Source: Constantimarinum furrinae
Lineage (GTDB): Bacteria; Bacteroidota; Bacteroidia; Flavobacteriales; Flavobacteriaceae
DNA: 64,000 nucleotides
Direction: 5' to 3'
Assembly: GCF_014295415.1 (NCBI RefSeq)
Contig: NZ_CP052909.1
Location: 2,294,001 to 2,358,000, forward strand
The notes under the pieces are model-generated. The model had not been told where the DNA came from, ran no database searches, and was given only the letters and a program-made list of their open reading frames with translations. The translations under genes and the position numbers were made by a program. Shown here piece by piece: positions 54,652 through 63,336 of the stretch. How positions within the stretch are numbered: position 1 is the stretch's first letter; each line of letters opens with the position of its first letter.

Positions 54652-56685
54652 ATGACGGCCGAAACCATTTTGTACATTGTAATTGCAATAGTGATCTCCC
54701 TGGGAGTCACGGTGTTTATGTATGGTTATAAATCGAAACACAGCAATGGGCTTCGATGGACGTTCGGGATATTGCGTTTTATTACTATTTTTTCTATTCT
54801 CTTATTGCTTATCAATCCTAAATTTAGAAGTGAAACCTATACCATAGAGAAACCAAAGCTTCCGGTGATCATCGATAATTCGGCTTCGGTTAGGGAATTA
54901 GGTCAGGATGAAAATGTGCAACAGCTTATAGAACGGTTAATGTCTAATTCGGCTTTAAGTGATAAATTCGATATTTCGTATTATTCCTTCGGAAGTGGTT
55001 TTGCTGAAAATGATTCGCTTTCATTTAATGAACGAAACACCAAAATTTCTGAAGCGCTAAGATCGGTAGATGAAATATTCGATAGCGAGATCGCGCCTAC
55101 TATTCTTATCACAGATGGGAATCAGACATTGGGGACCGACTATCAATTTAGTGTAAGCACGTTTAGAAACCCCGTGTTTCCCGTAATTTTGGGGGATTCA
55201 ACAACCTATACCGACTTAAAGATAGAACAGCTCAACACCAACCGTTATGCTTTTCTGAAGAATCAATTTCCGGTTGAGGTGATTTTGGTATATAGCGGTA
55301 ACGGAACAGCAACCTCCCAATTTTCGATCTCACAAGGCGCAGCGACATTGTTCAGGGAAACGATCTCATTCAGCGAAACTGAGAATACAAAGACGCTGTC
55401 CTTTACGTTACCGGCTACCGCAGTTGGACTTCAAAAATATACGGCTCAAATCGCGCCACTTGAGGACGAAAAGAATACGGTAAATAACTTTAAATTATTT
55501 GCAGTTGAAGTGATCGATCAGGCAACCAATGTGCTTGTTGTGAGCGATATGATCCATCCCGATCTGGGGTCTTTAGGCAAGTCTATTAGCAGCAATGAAC
55601 AGAGAACTGTAAGTTTCAAAAAACCTTCGGAAGCAATTCCTCTGCTTAACGATCATCAGCTTATTGTACTTTATCAGCCGGATCGGAGCTTTTCTTCGGT
55701 CTTTTCAGAAATAGAAAAACTCAAGAAAAATGTAATGTTTATCACCGGATTGCAAACCGATTGGAATTTTTTAAATAGCGTTCAGGAAAATTTCAACAAA
55801 GAAGTAAGTGGTCAAACAGAAGATGTTACAGCTCGCATCAATTTAAACTATGGAACATTTGCCATAGAGGATATAGGTTTTAACGACCTTCCTCCGCTAC
55901 AAACGCGTTTTGGAGGGCTTAATGTTACAGTTCCGCATGAAATCATCCTGGAGCAGGAGATCAACGGCTTTTCCAGTGAAAGCCCCATGATGGCCACTAT
56001 GGAGATCGATAACCGACGGTTTGCCATTCTGGATGGAGAAGGACTTTGGAAATGGCGGGCTCAATCATTTTTATTAACCGAGGGTTTTCAGGAATTTGAC
56101 AATTTTATTGGGAAAACAGTTCAGTATCTTGCATCCAACAAACGTAGAAGCCGATTAGAAGTTAGTAGTGAGACTTTTTATTACAACAACAATCCAATAC
56201 GGATCTCGGCTCAGTATTTTGACAAGAATTTCGTATTCGACCCGCGTGCATCCTTGACTATTTCTGTGGTGAATACAGAAACCGAGGCTCGTACTGTTTT
56301 TCCACTTTTGCTAAAGAACAATTATTACGATGTCGATCTAAACACCCTTCCGGCGGGAGAATATCGTTATACGATTTCAGTTCAGGATGAAGCGGTAGCA
56401 CGAAGTGGTAACTTTACCATACTTGATTTTAATGTAGAACAACAGTTCTTAAACGCCGATGTAACAAAACTTCAAAGTATTGCGACCAATACGGGAGGAA
56501 GTTCTTATTTTATTACCGAAACCGATGATCTCATAGCAGATCTGTTGGCTAACGATCAATTCACTGCAGTGCAGAAAAGCGAACAAAAAACTGTACCTTT
56601 GATCGATTGGAAATATCTTCTTGCGCTTATCGTTCTGTCACTTGCTTCAGAATGGTTTATTAGAAAATACAACGGACTTATTTAA
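54652..56685 (+). CDS. Bat-like membrane protein with VWA-like domain
   Basis: A 677-residue inner-membrane protein with two N-terminal membrane segments (about residues 5-25 and 40-60), a VWA-like domain starting at VIIDNSASV (DxSxS metal site) and LITDGNQTLG, a beta-rich middle, and one C-terminal segment (WKYLLALIVLSLASEWFI). It resembles the VWA-containing proteins related to BatA, of which the start is seen at 1-575. Function is unknown; members may act in cell-envelope stress or aerotolerance. It begins 102 bases after fabG, and the SPFH gene follows 16 bases later. Confidence 0.75.
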   Translation: MTAETILYIVIAIVISLGVTVFMYGYKSKHSNGLRWTFGILRFITIFSILLLLINPKFRSETYTIEKPKLPVIIDNSASVRELGQDENVQQLIERLMSNSALSDKFDISYYSFGSGFAENDSLSFNERNTKISEALRSVDEIFDSEIAPTILITDGNQTLGTDYQFSVSTFRNPVFPVILGDSTTYTDLKIEQLNTNRYAFLKNQFPVEVILVYSGNGTATSQFSISQGAATLFRETISFSETENTKTLSFTLPATAVGLQKYTAQIAPLEDEKNTVNNFKLFAVEVIDQATNVLVVSDMIHPDLGSLGKSISSNEQRTVSFKKPSEAIPLLNDHQLIVLYQPDRSFSSVFSEIEKLKKNVMFITGLQTDWNFLNSVQENFNKEVSGQTEDVTARINLNYGTFAIEDIGFNDLPPLQTRFGGLNVTVPHEIILEQEINGFSSESPMMATMEIDNRRFAILDGEGLWKWRAQSFLLTEGFQEFDNFIGKTVQYLASNKRRSRLEVSSETFYYNNNPIRISAQYFDKNFVFDPRASLTISVVNTETEARTVFPLLLKNNYYDVDLNTLPAGEYRYTISVQDEAVARSGNFTILDFNVEQQFLNADVTKLQSIATNTGGSSYFITETDDLIADLLANDQFTAVQKSEQKTVPLIDWKYLLALIVLSLASEWFIRKYNGLI

Positions 56686-56701
56686 CTAAATAATATTAAA
56701 C

Positions 56702-57517
56702 ATGGATAAATTACCAAAAATCGGGATTCCCGTAATTATTGTTATAATCATATTGATCATTTTAATCGCAAAATCTGCGGTGACCATTGGTTCCGGAGAA
56801 GCCGGAGTACTATATAAGACTTTTGATGATGGTGTTGTTACCGACAAGCCTCCCTTAGGCGAGGGCTTTCATCTGGTAGCACCCTGGAATAAAGTGTTCA
56901 TTTATGAGGTAAGACAACAAGAAATTCTTGAGAAGATGAATGTTCTTTCATCTAATGGATTGGATATAAAATTAGAAGCATCGGTTTGGTTCCAGCCAGA
57001 CTTTACAAGCTTGGGAAAATTACATCAAGAAAAAAGTGAAATGTATAAAGAGCGTGTTTTACTTCCGGCTATTCGGTCGGCTGCCCGAAGTGTAGTAGGA
57101 CGCTATACCCCCGAACAATTATATTCAAGTAAACGTGATGCCATCCAACAGGAAATTTTTGAAGAAACAAAAAAGATCGTGGAAGACCAATACATTCAAT
57201 TAAATGAAGTGTTGGTTCGTGATGTTACATTACCTCCAACCATTAAAGATGCGATTGAACGTAAATTAAAGCAGGAACAAGAGTCTCTGGAATATGAATT
57301 CCGTTTAGTTACTGCTGCCAAGGAAGCAGAAAAAGTGATCATTGAGGCCCAAGGTAAAGCCGATGCAAACCGTATCCTAAGTGCGTCTTTAACCGACAAG
57401 ATCCTTCAGGATAAGGGTATTGAAGCCACTCTGGAGCTGTCTAAATCTCCTAACTCGAAAGTTGTGGTGATAGGCTCCGGAGACAGTGGATTGCCGCTTA
57501 TACTGGGCGATAATTAA
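56702..57517 (+). CDS. SPFH/prohibitin family protein
   Basis: A 271-residue membrane-associated protein with one N-terminal membrane helix (about residues 8-24, IPVIIVIIILIILIAKS) and an SPFH domain (about 28-215) with GEAGVLYKTFDDG, EGFHLVAPWNKV and the coiled-coil-forming EAEKVIIEAQGKADANR. Members form large rings or scaffolds in the membrane and affect proteases. It begins 16 bases after the Bat-like gene, so the two are likely one unit. A terminator follows. Confidence 0.92.
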   Translation: MDKLPKIGIPVIIVIIILIILIAKSAVTIGSGEAGVLYKTFDDGVVTDKPPLGEGFHLVAPWNKVFIYEVRQQEILEKMNVLSSNGLDIKLEASVWFQPDFTSLGKLHQEKSEMYKERVLLPAIRSAARSVVGRYTPEQLYSSKRDAIQQEIFEETKKIVEDQYIQLNEVLVRDVTLPPTIKDAIERKLKQEQESLEYEFRLVTAAKEAEKVIIEAQGKADANRILSASLTDKILQDKGIEATLELSKSPNSKVVVIGSGDSGLPLILGDN

Positions 57518-57537
57518 TGTTACGTATAACAAATAAT

Positions 57538-57568
57538 TTAGCCGCTTCAGCAATGAGGCGGCTTTTTT
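57538..57568. terminator. rho-independent terminator after SPFH gene
   Basis: AGCCGC (57540-57545) pairs with GCGGCT (57558-57563), loop TTCAGCAATGAG, then TTTTTT. It lies between convergent genes. Confidence 0.7.
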
Positions 57569-59318
57569 ATTTGCGTTTCCAGAGTTTAAAGATCAGTATC
57601 GCCGATAGAATCGCTATACCTAATAAAATGGCTGCTCCGGTGTAATTTCCGTAGATTATATAACCCGTTCCAAATAGTGAGGTATAAACGAAAAGTATGC
57701 CTAATAACATAGAAGCCAGATCCACGGTAAAAACATCGTGTGTAGTCTTTAAAGAAATGTTCTCGCTTTGAGCCTTTTCCTTAAAGGGTTTCCAGCCCAT
57801 ACCGTAAGGTGTCACCGAATTATAGAAATTTGCCAGAGTCTTTGTGTTGGTAGGCCGTGTTAACAGTGTAACTGCGATCCAACTCACGGTTGTAATGGCA
57901 ACTCCATAAATAAGTTTTTCGTGGCCTTCAAGCCCGAGGTCTGTAAATTCAAACGTTAGCGCCACAATAAAGGAGACGATCATCCCTGCAATTTCACTAT
58001 AAGCGTTTACGCGCCACCAGAACCAGCGCAGGATAAATATCAATCCCGTACCGGCACCAATTTGTAACAATATCTCAAAAGTACTAAGTGCACTGCTAAG
58101 CAATAAGGCCAGGGCCGCAGCAAGGACCATTAGAACTATAGTAGACAACCTGCCTATATGTACCAGCTCCTTTTCGGTAGCTTCAGGTTTTATAAAACGC
58201 TTATAAAAATCGAGTGAAATATAGGAGGAGCCCCAATTGAGATGTGTGGATATGGTACTCATAAAGGCCGCTATGAGCGATGCCACCACCAATCCTAATA
58301 ATCCTGCGGGCAGGTTGGTTAACATAGCCGAATATCCCAGATCATGTCCCAACACGGCATTTGGAAATTCAGCTCCAATATCTGAAAGCTGCGGATAAAG
58401 AACCAAGGAGGCCAGCGCAATAATGATCCAAGGCCAAGGGCGCAGCGCGTAGTGAGCTACATTAAACAGTAGGGTAGCGCCAATGGCGTTTTTTTCGTCC
58501 TTTGCTGAAAGCATTCGCTGTGCAATATAACCACCACCACCGGGTTCCGCTCCGGGATACCAAACGCTCCACCATTGAACCGCAATGGGTATGATCAACA
58601 AGACCATTAGAGACTTAGTGTCGTTGAAATCGGGTAGGAAATTAAGCTTATCGGTCACATTTTCATGAGCGAGAAGATTTTGTAATCCTCCAATTTCGGG
58701 CATATTCACTATGTAATACGCCGCCCATACCGAACCTATCATGGCTACGATAAACTGTAGGAAATCTGTAAAAATAACGCCTCTAAGTCCACCAATTGAA
58801 CTATAGGCCACCGTAATAACCGAAGCGTAAAGAACACATTCCCATGGTGCCAGTCCAAACATAATCCCTCCAATCTTTATGGCAGCCAGACACACGGATG
58901 CCATGATCATCACGTTAAAAAAGACACCGAGATAAATGGCCCGGAATCCCCTCAAAAAAGCAGCCTCCTTACCACTGTAACGCAGTTCATAAAACTGTAG
59001 GTCGGTTAAAACTTTCGATCGTCTCCAAAGCTTTGCATACACAAATACGGTAAGCATCCCTGTGATGAGAAAGGTCCACCATACCCAGTTCCCCGAAACA
59101 CCGTTTTGGCGAACAATATCGGTAACCAGATTAGGGGTGTCGGCAGAAAATGTGGTTGCTACCATCGAAATTCCAAGTAACCACCATGGCATATTTCGTC
59201 CGGAGAGAAAGAATTCACTGGTGTTTTTACCCGAACGTTTTGCAACAACAAGACCTATGATTAAGAATATGACAAAAAAGGAGAGAATGAGGATCCAGTC
59301 CAGCGTATCTAATTTCAT
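57567..59318 (-). CDS. sodium:solute symporter family protein
   Basis: A 583-residue SSS-family transporter with about 14 membrane helices. The first helix follows LDTLDWILILSFFVIFL, then GRNMPWWLLGISMVATTFSADTP as in the family's Na/substrate region, and GGLRGVIFTDFLQF and AAFMSTISTHLNWGSSYISLDFYKRF later. Substrate is unknown; sugars, amino acids or anions are all possible. It follows the helix-hairpin-helix gene after one base and belongs to the unit that starts with the OmpA gene. Confidence 0.92.
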   Translation of the reverse strand: MKLDTLDWILILSFFVIFLIIGLVVAKRSGKNTSEFFLSGRNMPWWLLGISMVATTFSADTPNLVTDIVRQNGVSGNWVWWTFLITGMLTVFVYAKLWRRSKVLTDLQFYELRYSGKEAAFLRGFRAIYLGVFFNVMIMASVCLAAIKIGGIMFGLAPWECVLYASVITVAYSSIGGLRGVIFTDFLQFIVAMIGSVWAAYYIVNMPEIGGLQNLLAHENVTDKLNFLPDFNDTKSLMVLLIIPIAVQWWSVWYPGAEPGGGGYIAQRMLSAKDEKNAIGATLLFNVAHYALRPWPWIIIALASLVLYPQLSDIGAEFPNAVLGHDLGYSAMLTNLPAGLLGLVVASLIAAFMSTISTHLNWGSSYISLDFYKRFIKPEATEKELVHIGRLSTIVLMVLAAALALLLSSALSTFEILLQIGAGTGLIFILRWFWWRVNAYSEIAGMIVSFIVALTFEFTDLGLEGHEKLIYGVAITTVSWIAVTLLTRPTNTKTLANFYNSVTPYGMGWKPFKEKAQSENISLKTTHDVFTVDLASMLLGILFVYTSLFGTGYIIYGNYTGAAILLGIAILSAILIFKLWKRK

Positions 59319-59319
59319 A

Positions 59320-59901
59320 TCAGGAAACTTTTATGGCCTTAGCCTGACCCACCCAATTGTCGCGGTCTATTCGTCCGGGGAAGAAATCGATAAGCTCTGT
59401 GATAGTGCGGATATCCTCATCGGTAAACTGGCTGATCTGATCGTAGGTGTAAATGCCTATCTCATTGAGTTTTTGTTCAATATAGGGCCCAATTCCCATG
59501 ATACGGGTTAAATCGTCTTTTTCAGCAGGACTTGAGTATCCAAAATTGTCAAAATTGAGTTCTGGCTTATTCTTCGTATAGGTAATATAGCTGGTACGCG
59601 TCTTTTCTGCGATTACTTCTTCGGAAGGGGAAACTGTGACTGTTCGCTCTTCTTCTTGTGTTTCCTTTACCATTTCACGGATCTTAGGTTTAATTTCGGT
59701 AAAGATAGTTTCGATGTCATGAACTTTTTTAGGAGTTCGAAGTTTGTTTATTTCACTCTGCAGGGTCTTAATTACCTTTTTTGCTTTTGTTTTCTGCAGT
59801 ATGGATCCTGCAAAATAACCGATCAAGAACGTACTTAACATAAGAGCAAAAATTCCGCCGTAATCTGATATCAATTCTGTTATGTTAATTTGCTCAATCA
59901 T
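59320..59901 (-). CDS. membrane protein with helix-hairpin-helix-like C-terminus
   Basis: A 193-residue protein with an N-terminal membrane helix (about residues 12-32, YGGIFALMLSTFLIGYFAGS), a charged linker and coiled coil (about 40-100), and a C-terminal domain (about 127-190) that contains LTRIMGIGPYIEQKLNEIGIYTYDQIS. This segment resembles the helix-hairpin-helix domain found in many nucleic-acid-binding proteins and in small Rieske/flavin-related proteins. It is placed between OmpA and the symporter genes with 4- and 1-base gaps. Function unknown. Confidence 0.75.
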   Translation of the reverse strand: MIEQINITELISDYGGIFALMLSTFLIGYFAGSILQKTKAKKVIKTLQSEINKLRTPKKVHDIETIFTEIKPKIREMVKETQEEERTVTVSPSEEVIAEKTRTSYITYTKNKPELNFDNFGYSSPAEKDDLTRIMGIGPYIEQKLNEIGIYTYDQISQFTDEDIRTITELIDFFPGRIDRDNWVGQAKAIKVS

Positions 59902-59905
59902 ACAG

Positions 59906-60901
59906 TTAGTAAAATTTTACTTCTATTCTTCGGTTAGCTTCTCTACCGCGCTGCGAGTTATTCGTATCTATAGGATCCGATTCTCCCTTAGAGGAAGCGA
60001 TCACTTGTTTTCTATCCAAATTACCTTTGGTGATAAGATACCAGCGTACTTGTCTGGCATAATCCAGGCCTGCAATATAATTGTCGGTGTCATTCCCTAC
60101 ATTGTCGGTATGTCCCGTAATTTCTATGGTAATATCGGGTTTTTCCTGAACAATTCGAATTACCTGTGCTAAAAGGTTGGTAAGTTCCTCGTTAACAAGG
60201 ATTCCGCTGGATGAATATTTGGGATATATGGTAACGGGCTCAGGGATCCTACTTTTTAAGGTTGCCAGTCTAGCCTGATCCAGAGGTTTAAATAAAAAAG
60301 AAATACTATTCTCATAATTTCCTTTGTGATCAAAATCTATTTCTTTGATAATGGGTTTTACAACGATTTTATTTCTTGGAATACCAATTTCCATTAGCAA
60401 TTGCTTTATTTTATTTCCCCTTTGAATACCGAGATTTGGCGATTGAATATTTTCGGTAGCACTGTAGAGAGAGAGTATATGCAATTCCATATCAGGGTGT
60501 TCGATCAAATAACTATTTAGTCGGTATTTAAAATCTTTTGCAGACTCCGGAACATAGATCTCGGGACTATTTTTATTGATTGAGATTCCTTCAGGGTATA
60601 AAAACAGGATGTCGTCTTCCGCAGTTGTGGCCTTAAGGGCGGTTTTTGAAATGCTTTCTGAAAGTCTTTTTTCGGAACTCAATATCAGGGAATCGCCTTC
60701 CGTTCGAATCATAGAAATAGAATCTTTAGGAATAAGGGTTTTTTCAATTGCTGAAGTATCCACCGAATCTGATTGCACAGCTGCTGTCGTTATTGAAGTG
60801 TCCAGCGCCATTTCTTTTTTAGGCTGGAGAAGGGAATACAACCATAACCCAAAAAAAGACCATACCAAAAAAACGGCGAAGGCTATTAAAAAATTCTTCA
60901 T
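59906..60901 (-). CDS. OmpA-family peptidoglycan-binding protein
   Basis: A 331-residue protein with an N-terminal membrane helix (about residues 4-24, anchoring it in the inner membrane or acting as a signal), a linker region, an OmpA-like part about 95-200, and the classical OmpA C-terminal domain about 215-331 with EITGHTDNVGNDTDN and NSQRGREANRRIEVKF. The C-terminal domain should bind diaminopimelate-containing peptidoglycan. It is the first gene of the unit with the helix-hairpin-helix and symporter genes. The first half may be a second degenerate OmpA domain, with SLYSATENIQSPNLGIQRG in the same order. Confidence 0.85.
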   Translation of the reverse strand: MKNFLIAFAVFLVWSFFGLWLYSLLQPKKEMALDTSITTAAVQSDSVDTSAIEKTLIPKDSISMIRTEGDSLILSSEKRLSESISKTALKATTAEDDILFLYPEGISINKNSPEIYVPESAKDFKYRLNSYLIEHPDMELHILSLYSATENIQSPNLGIQRGNKIKQLLMEIGIPRNKIVVKPIIKEIDFDHKGNYENSISFLFKPLDQARLATLKSRIPEPVTIYPKYSSSGILVNEELTNLLAQVIRIVQEKPDITIEITGHTDNVGNDTDNYIAGLDYARQVRWYLITKGNLDRKQVIASSKGESDPIDTNNSQRGREANRRIEVKFY

Positions 60902-61035
60902 TGCGGGGGTAATAGGTTGTTTGTTACTCCGTTTAGCTCATAAAACACGGGACTCTAACAAATCTATAAAATATATTTTCGATTTGTGAGTAAAATATTA
61001 CTTCTTTTCCACAAAATTTTGAACAATATTTTGTT

Positions 61036-61043
61036 TACATTTG
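61036..61043 (+). promoter_or_regulatory. -7 element of the his operon
   Basis: TACATTTG matches TAnnTTTG, 9 bases before the leader-peptide ATG, so the transcript would start almost at the leader gene. No -33 element is obvious at the usual distance. Confidence 0.55.
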
Positions 61044-61052
61044 TCCCGTACA

Positions 61053-61106
61053 ATGAGAAACACAAATTTACATCATCATATTTCATTCTTCGCTCACGCG
61101 AGGTGA
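61053..61106 (+). CDS. his operon leader peptide
   Basis: A 17-codon frame starting at the ATG at 61053 and ending at TGA 61104-61106. It reads MRNTNLHHHISFFAHAR, with histidine codons 7-9 and 15, a strong enrichment for such a short frame. It lies just after the -7 element and before a terminator that precedes hisG. This is the layout of a ribosome-mediated attenuator, in which stalling at His codons under histidine shortage would favour read-through. It is not of the enterobacterial sequence type. Confidence 0.8.
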   Translation: MRNTNLHHHISFFAHAR

Positions 61107-61137
61107 TGAGGTATTTGTAAATTTTAAAAATATCCGT

Positions 61138-61169
61138 AACCCGTTTGAGCTAATCAAACGGGTTTTTTT
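61138..61169 (+). terminator. attenuator terminator of the his operon
   Basis: AACCCGTTTGA (61138-61148), loop GCTAA, TCAAACGGGTT (61154-61164), a perfect 11-bp stem, then seven T. It ends 18 bases before the hisG ATG. Upstream, AATTTACA (61064-61071, before the His codons) can pair with TGTAAATT (61116-61123), which could be part of the alternative fold. Confidence 0.85.
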
Positions 61170-61186
61170 ATGCCTAAAAATTAACT

Positions 61187-62044
61187 ATGAAAAAATTAAA
61201 AATTGCATTACAAAAATCGGGTCGGCTTCACGATGAGTCTCTTAGGTTGCTGAAAGACTGCGGTATTTCAATAGATAATGGAAGAGATCAACTTAAAGCA
61301 ACTGCGAAAAACTTCCCGATGGAAATCTACTATTTGCGAAATGGCGATATCCCAAAATATCTCATGGATGGCGTCGTGGATTGTGCGATAATTGGAGAAA
61401 ATCTTATCGTGGAAAAAGGGATCGATATCATCGTGAAGGAAAAACTCGGGTTTTCAAAATGCAGGGTATCTATCGCTGTTCCCAGATCATTTGAGTATAG
61501 TGATATTCAAGATCTTCAGAATAAGCGAATTGCCACGTCATATCCCGAAACTACTCGAAAATTCATGGAGTCGCAGGGTCTGGAAGCTGAGTTGCATATT
61601 ATAAACGGGAGCGTTGAGATCGCGCCTAACATCGGACTTTCAGATGCAATTTGTGATATAGTGAGCAGTGGAAGTACCCTGTTTAAAAATAATCTTCAGG
61701 AAGTAGCAGTCATCATGGAAAGTGAAGCTGTTCTTGCTGTCTCACCAAAATTGGAGTCTTCAGCAGACAAACTTTTACAACAATTGGCCTTTAGAATACA
61801 ATCGGTTTTAAAAGGTCGCAGCTATCGATATGTGCTGCTTAATGCTCCAAACAATAAAATCGAGGCCATAGTGGAAATACTTCCGGGGATGAAGAGCCCT
61901 ACCATTCTTCCATTGGCCGAGGCAGGATGGAGCAGTGTTCATTCTGTAGTAAACCGCGATGTGTTTTGGGAAGTGATAGAAGAATTAAAACAACATGGAG
62001 CAGAAGGAATTCTGGTTTGTCCTATTGAAAAAATGGTATTATGA
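61187..62044 (+). CDS. hisG: ATP phosphoribosyltransferase HisG, long form
   Basis: First enzyme of histidine synthesis: joins ATP and PRPP. The 285-residue protein is of the long form with the C-terminal regulatory ACT-like domain (residues about 210-285, VEILPGMKSPTILPLAEAGW), so HisZ is not needed and histidine feedback is expected. The catalytic domain shows IALQKSGRLHDES and the PRPP loop DIVSSGSTLFKNN near residue 160. The stop overlaps the hisD start by four bases (ATGA). It is controlled by the leader/terminator upstream. Confidence 0.95.
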   Translation: MKKLKIALQKSGRLHDESLRLLKDCGISIDNGRDQLKATAKNFPMEIYYLRNGDIPKYLMDGVVDCAIIGENLIVEKGIDIIVKEKLGFSKCRVSIAVPRSFEYSDIQDLQNKRIATSYPETTRKFMESQGLEAELHIINGSVEIAPNIGLSDAICDIVSSGSTLFKNNLQEVAVIMESEAVLAVSPKLESSADKLLQQLAFRIQSVLKGRSYRYVLLNAPNNKIEAIVEILPGMKSPTILPLAEAGWSSVHSVVNRDVFWEVIEELKQHGAEGILVCPIEKMVL

Positions 62045-63336
62045 TGAATATAATAATGGAACCGGAGAAAGCAATATGGGAATCGATAGTGTCTCGTCCG
62101 GAGTATGCGGTCAAAGACCTGGACGATTTGGTAAATGATATGTTTTCTGAAATCCAAAAAAGAGGAGACGATGCAGTTCGAAATTATACAGCCCTGTTCG
62201 ATGGTATTTCAGTAAAGGAAATTCAGGTAACAGAAGCAGAAATTCAAAATGCAGTGTCGCAAGTTCCCGATAAGCTGAAACAGGCAATTCAACAGGCAAA
62301 AATGAATATTGAATCCTTTCACAGCGCACAGCTGTCAAAAAATAGTAGGGTTGAAACCGTTCCTGGAGTGAACTGCTGGACTGAAAGAAGGCCTATAGAA
62401 AAGGTGGGGATCTATATACCTTCAGGGACAGCTCCTTTATTTTCAACAATTCTTATGCTGGCGATTCCTGCAAGACTTGCAGGTTGCGAAACCATAGTTA
62501 TGTGTACTCCTCCTAAAGAAAATAACCTCATTGATCCGGTAATGTTATATGCTGCTAAATTGTGCGGTATCTCAATTATTTGCAAGGTTGGTGGAATTCA
62601 ATCGATTGCGGCTATGGCACTGGGGACGAAATCGGTTCCAAAGGTCTACAAGATCTATGGCCCCGGAAACCAGTTTGTCACCGCTGCGAAACAAATGGCC
62701 ACCCGATATAAAACCGCTATAGATATGCCCGCCGGACCATCAGAGTTGCTGGTCTATGCAGACGACACGGCCAAACCGGCTTTTGTGGCTTCCGATTTGT
62801 TGAGTCAGGCAGAACACGGTGTCGATAGTCAGGTAATCCTGCTTTCTCCATCAAAGAAACTTTTGGATCGCGTTATTATTGAGTTGAGTGCTCAGCTTCA
62901 GTCACTTCCCCGGAAATCGATCGTAGAGAAAGCACTAAATCACTCTAGATTTATTCAGATTAAAAACAGGTCAACAGCAATTGAATTTATTAATGAATAC
63001 GCACCCGAACACTGTATAGTAATTTCTGAAGACGAGCAATTTATATTAGAGAATATACGAAATGCCGGGTCGGTATTTATTGGAAATTACACGCCTGAAA
63101 GTGCTGGAGATTATGCTTCAGGTACAAACCATACCCTACCAACAAATGGATTTGCAAAACAATATTCGGGAGTGAACTTGGATAGTTTTACCAAACAGAT
63201 CACTTTTCAGAAAATTTCCAAATTAGGAATACAGAATATAGGAAATATTGTGGAGCTCATGGCAGAAGCAGAAGGATTGCAAGCACACAAGAATGCAGTG
63301 ACAATTCGATTAAATGATATTAGAAATGAAAGATAA
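62041..63336 (+). CDS. hisD: histidinol dehydrogenase HisD
   Basis: Last enzyme of histidine synthesis: oxidises L-histidinol to L-histidine in two NAD steps, using zinc. The 431-residue protein starts at 62041 in the ATGA overlap; Met2 and Met6 are also possible. IYIPSGTAPLFSTILMLAIPA near residue 120, DMPAGPSELLVYAD near 232 with LLSQAEHGVDSQ near 257 (metal ligands), and NEYAPEHCIV near 320 are all present. hisC follows with an 11-base overlap. Confidence 0.96.
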   Translation: MMNIIMEPEKAIWESIVSRPEYAVKDLDDLVNDMFSEIQKRGDDAVRNYTALFDGISVKEIQVTEAEIQNAVSQVPDKLKQAIQQAKMNIESFHSAQLSKNSRVETVPGVNCWTERRPIEKVGIYIPSGTAPLFSTILMLAIPARLAGCETIVMCTPPKENNLIDPVMLYAAKLCGISIICKVGGIQSIAAMALGTKSVPKVYKIYGPGNQFVTAAKQMATRYKTAIDMPAGPSELLVYADDTAKPAFVASDLLSQAEHGVDSQVILLSPSKKLLDRVIIELSAQLQSLPRKSIVEKALNHSRFIQIKNRSTAIEFINEYAPEHCIVISEDEQFILENIRNAGSVFIGNYTPESAGDYASGTNHTLPTNGFAKQYSGVNLDSFTKQITFQKISKLGIQNIGNIVELMAEAEGLQAHKNAVTIRLNDIRNER

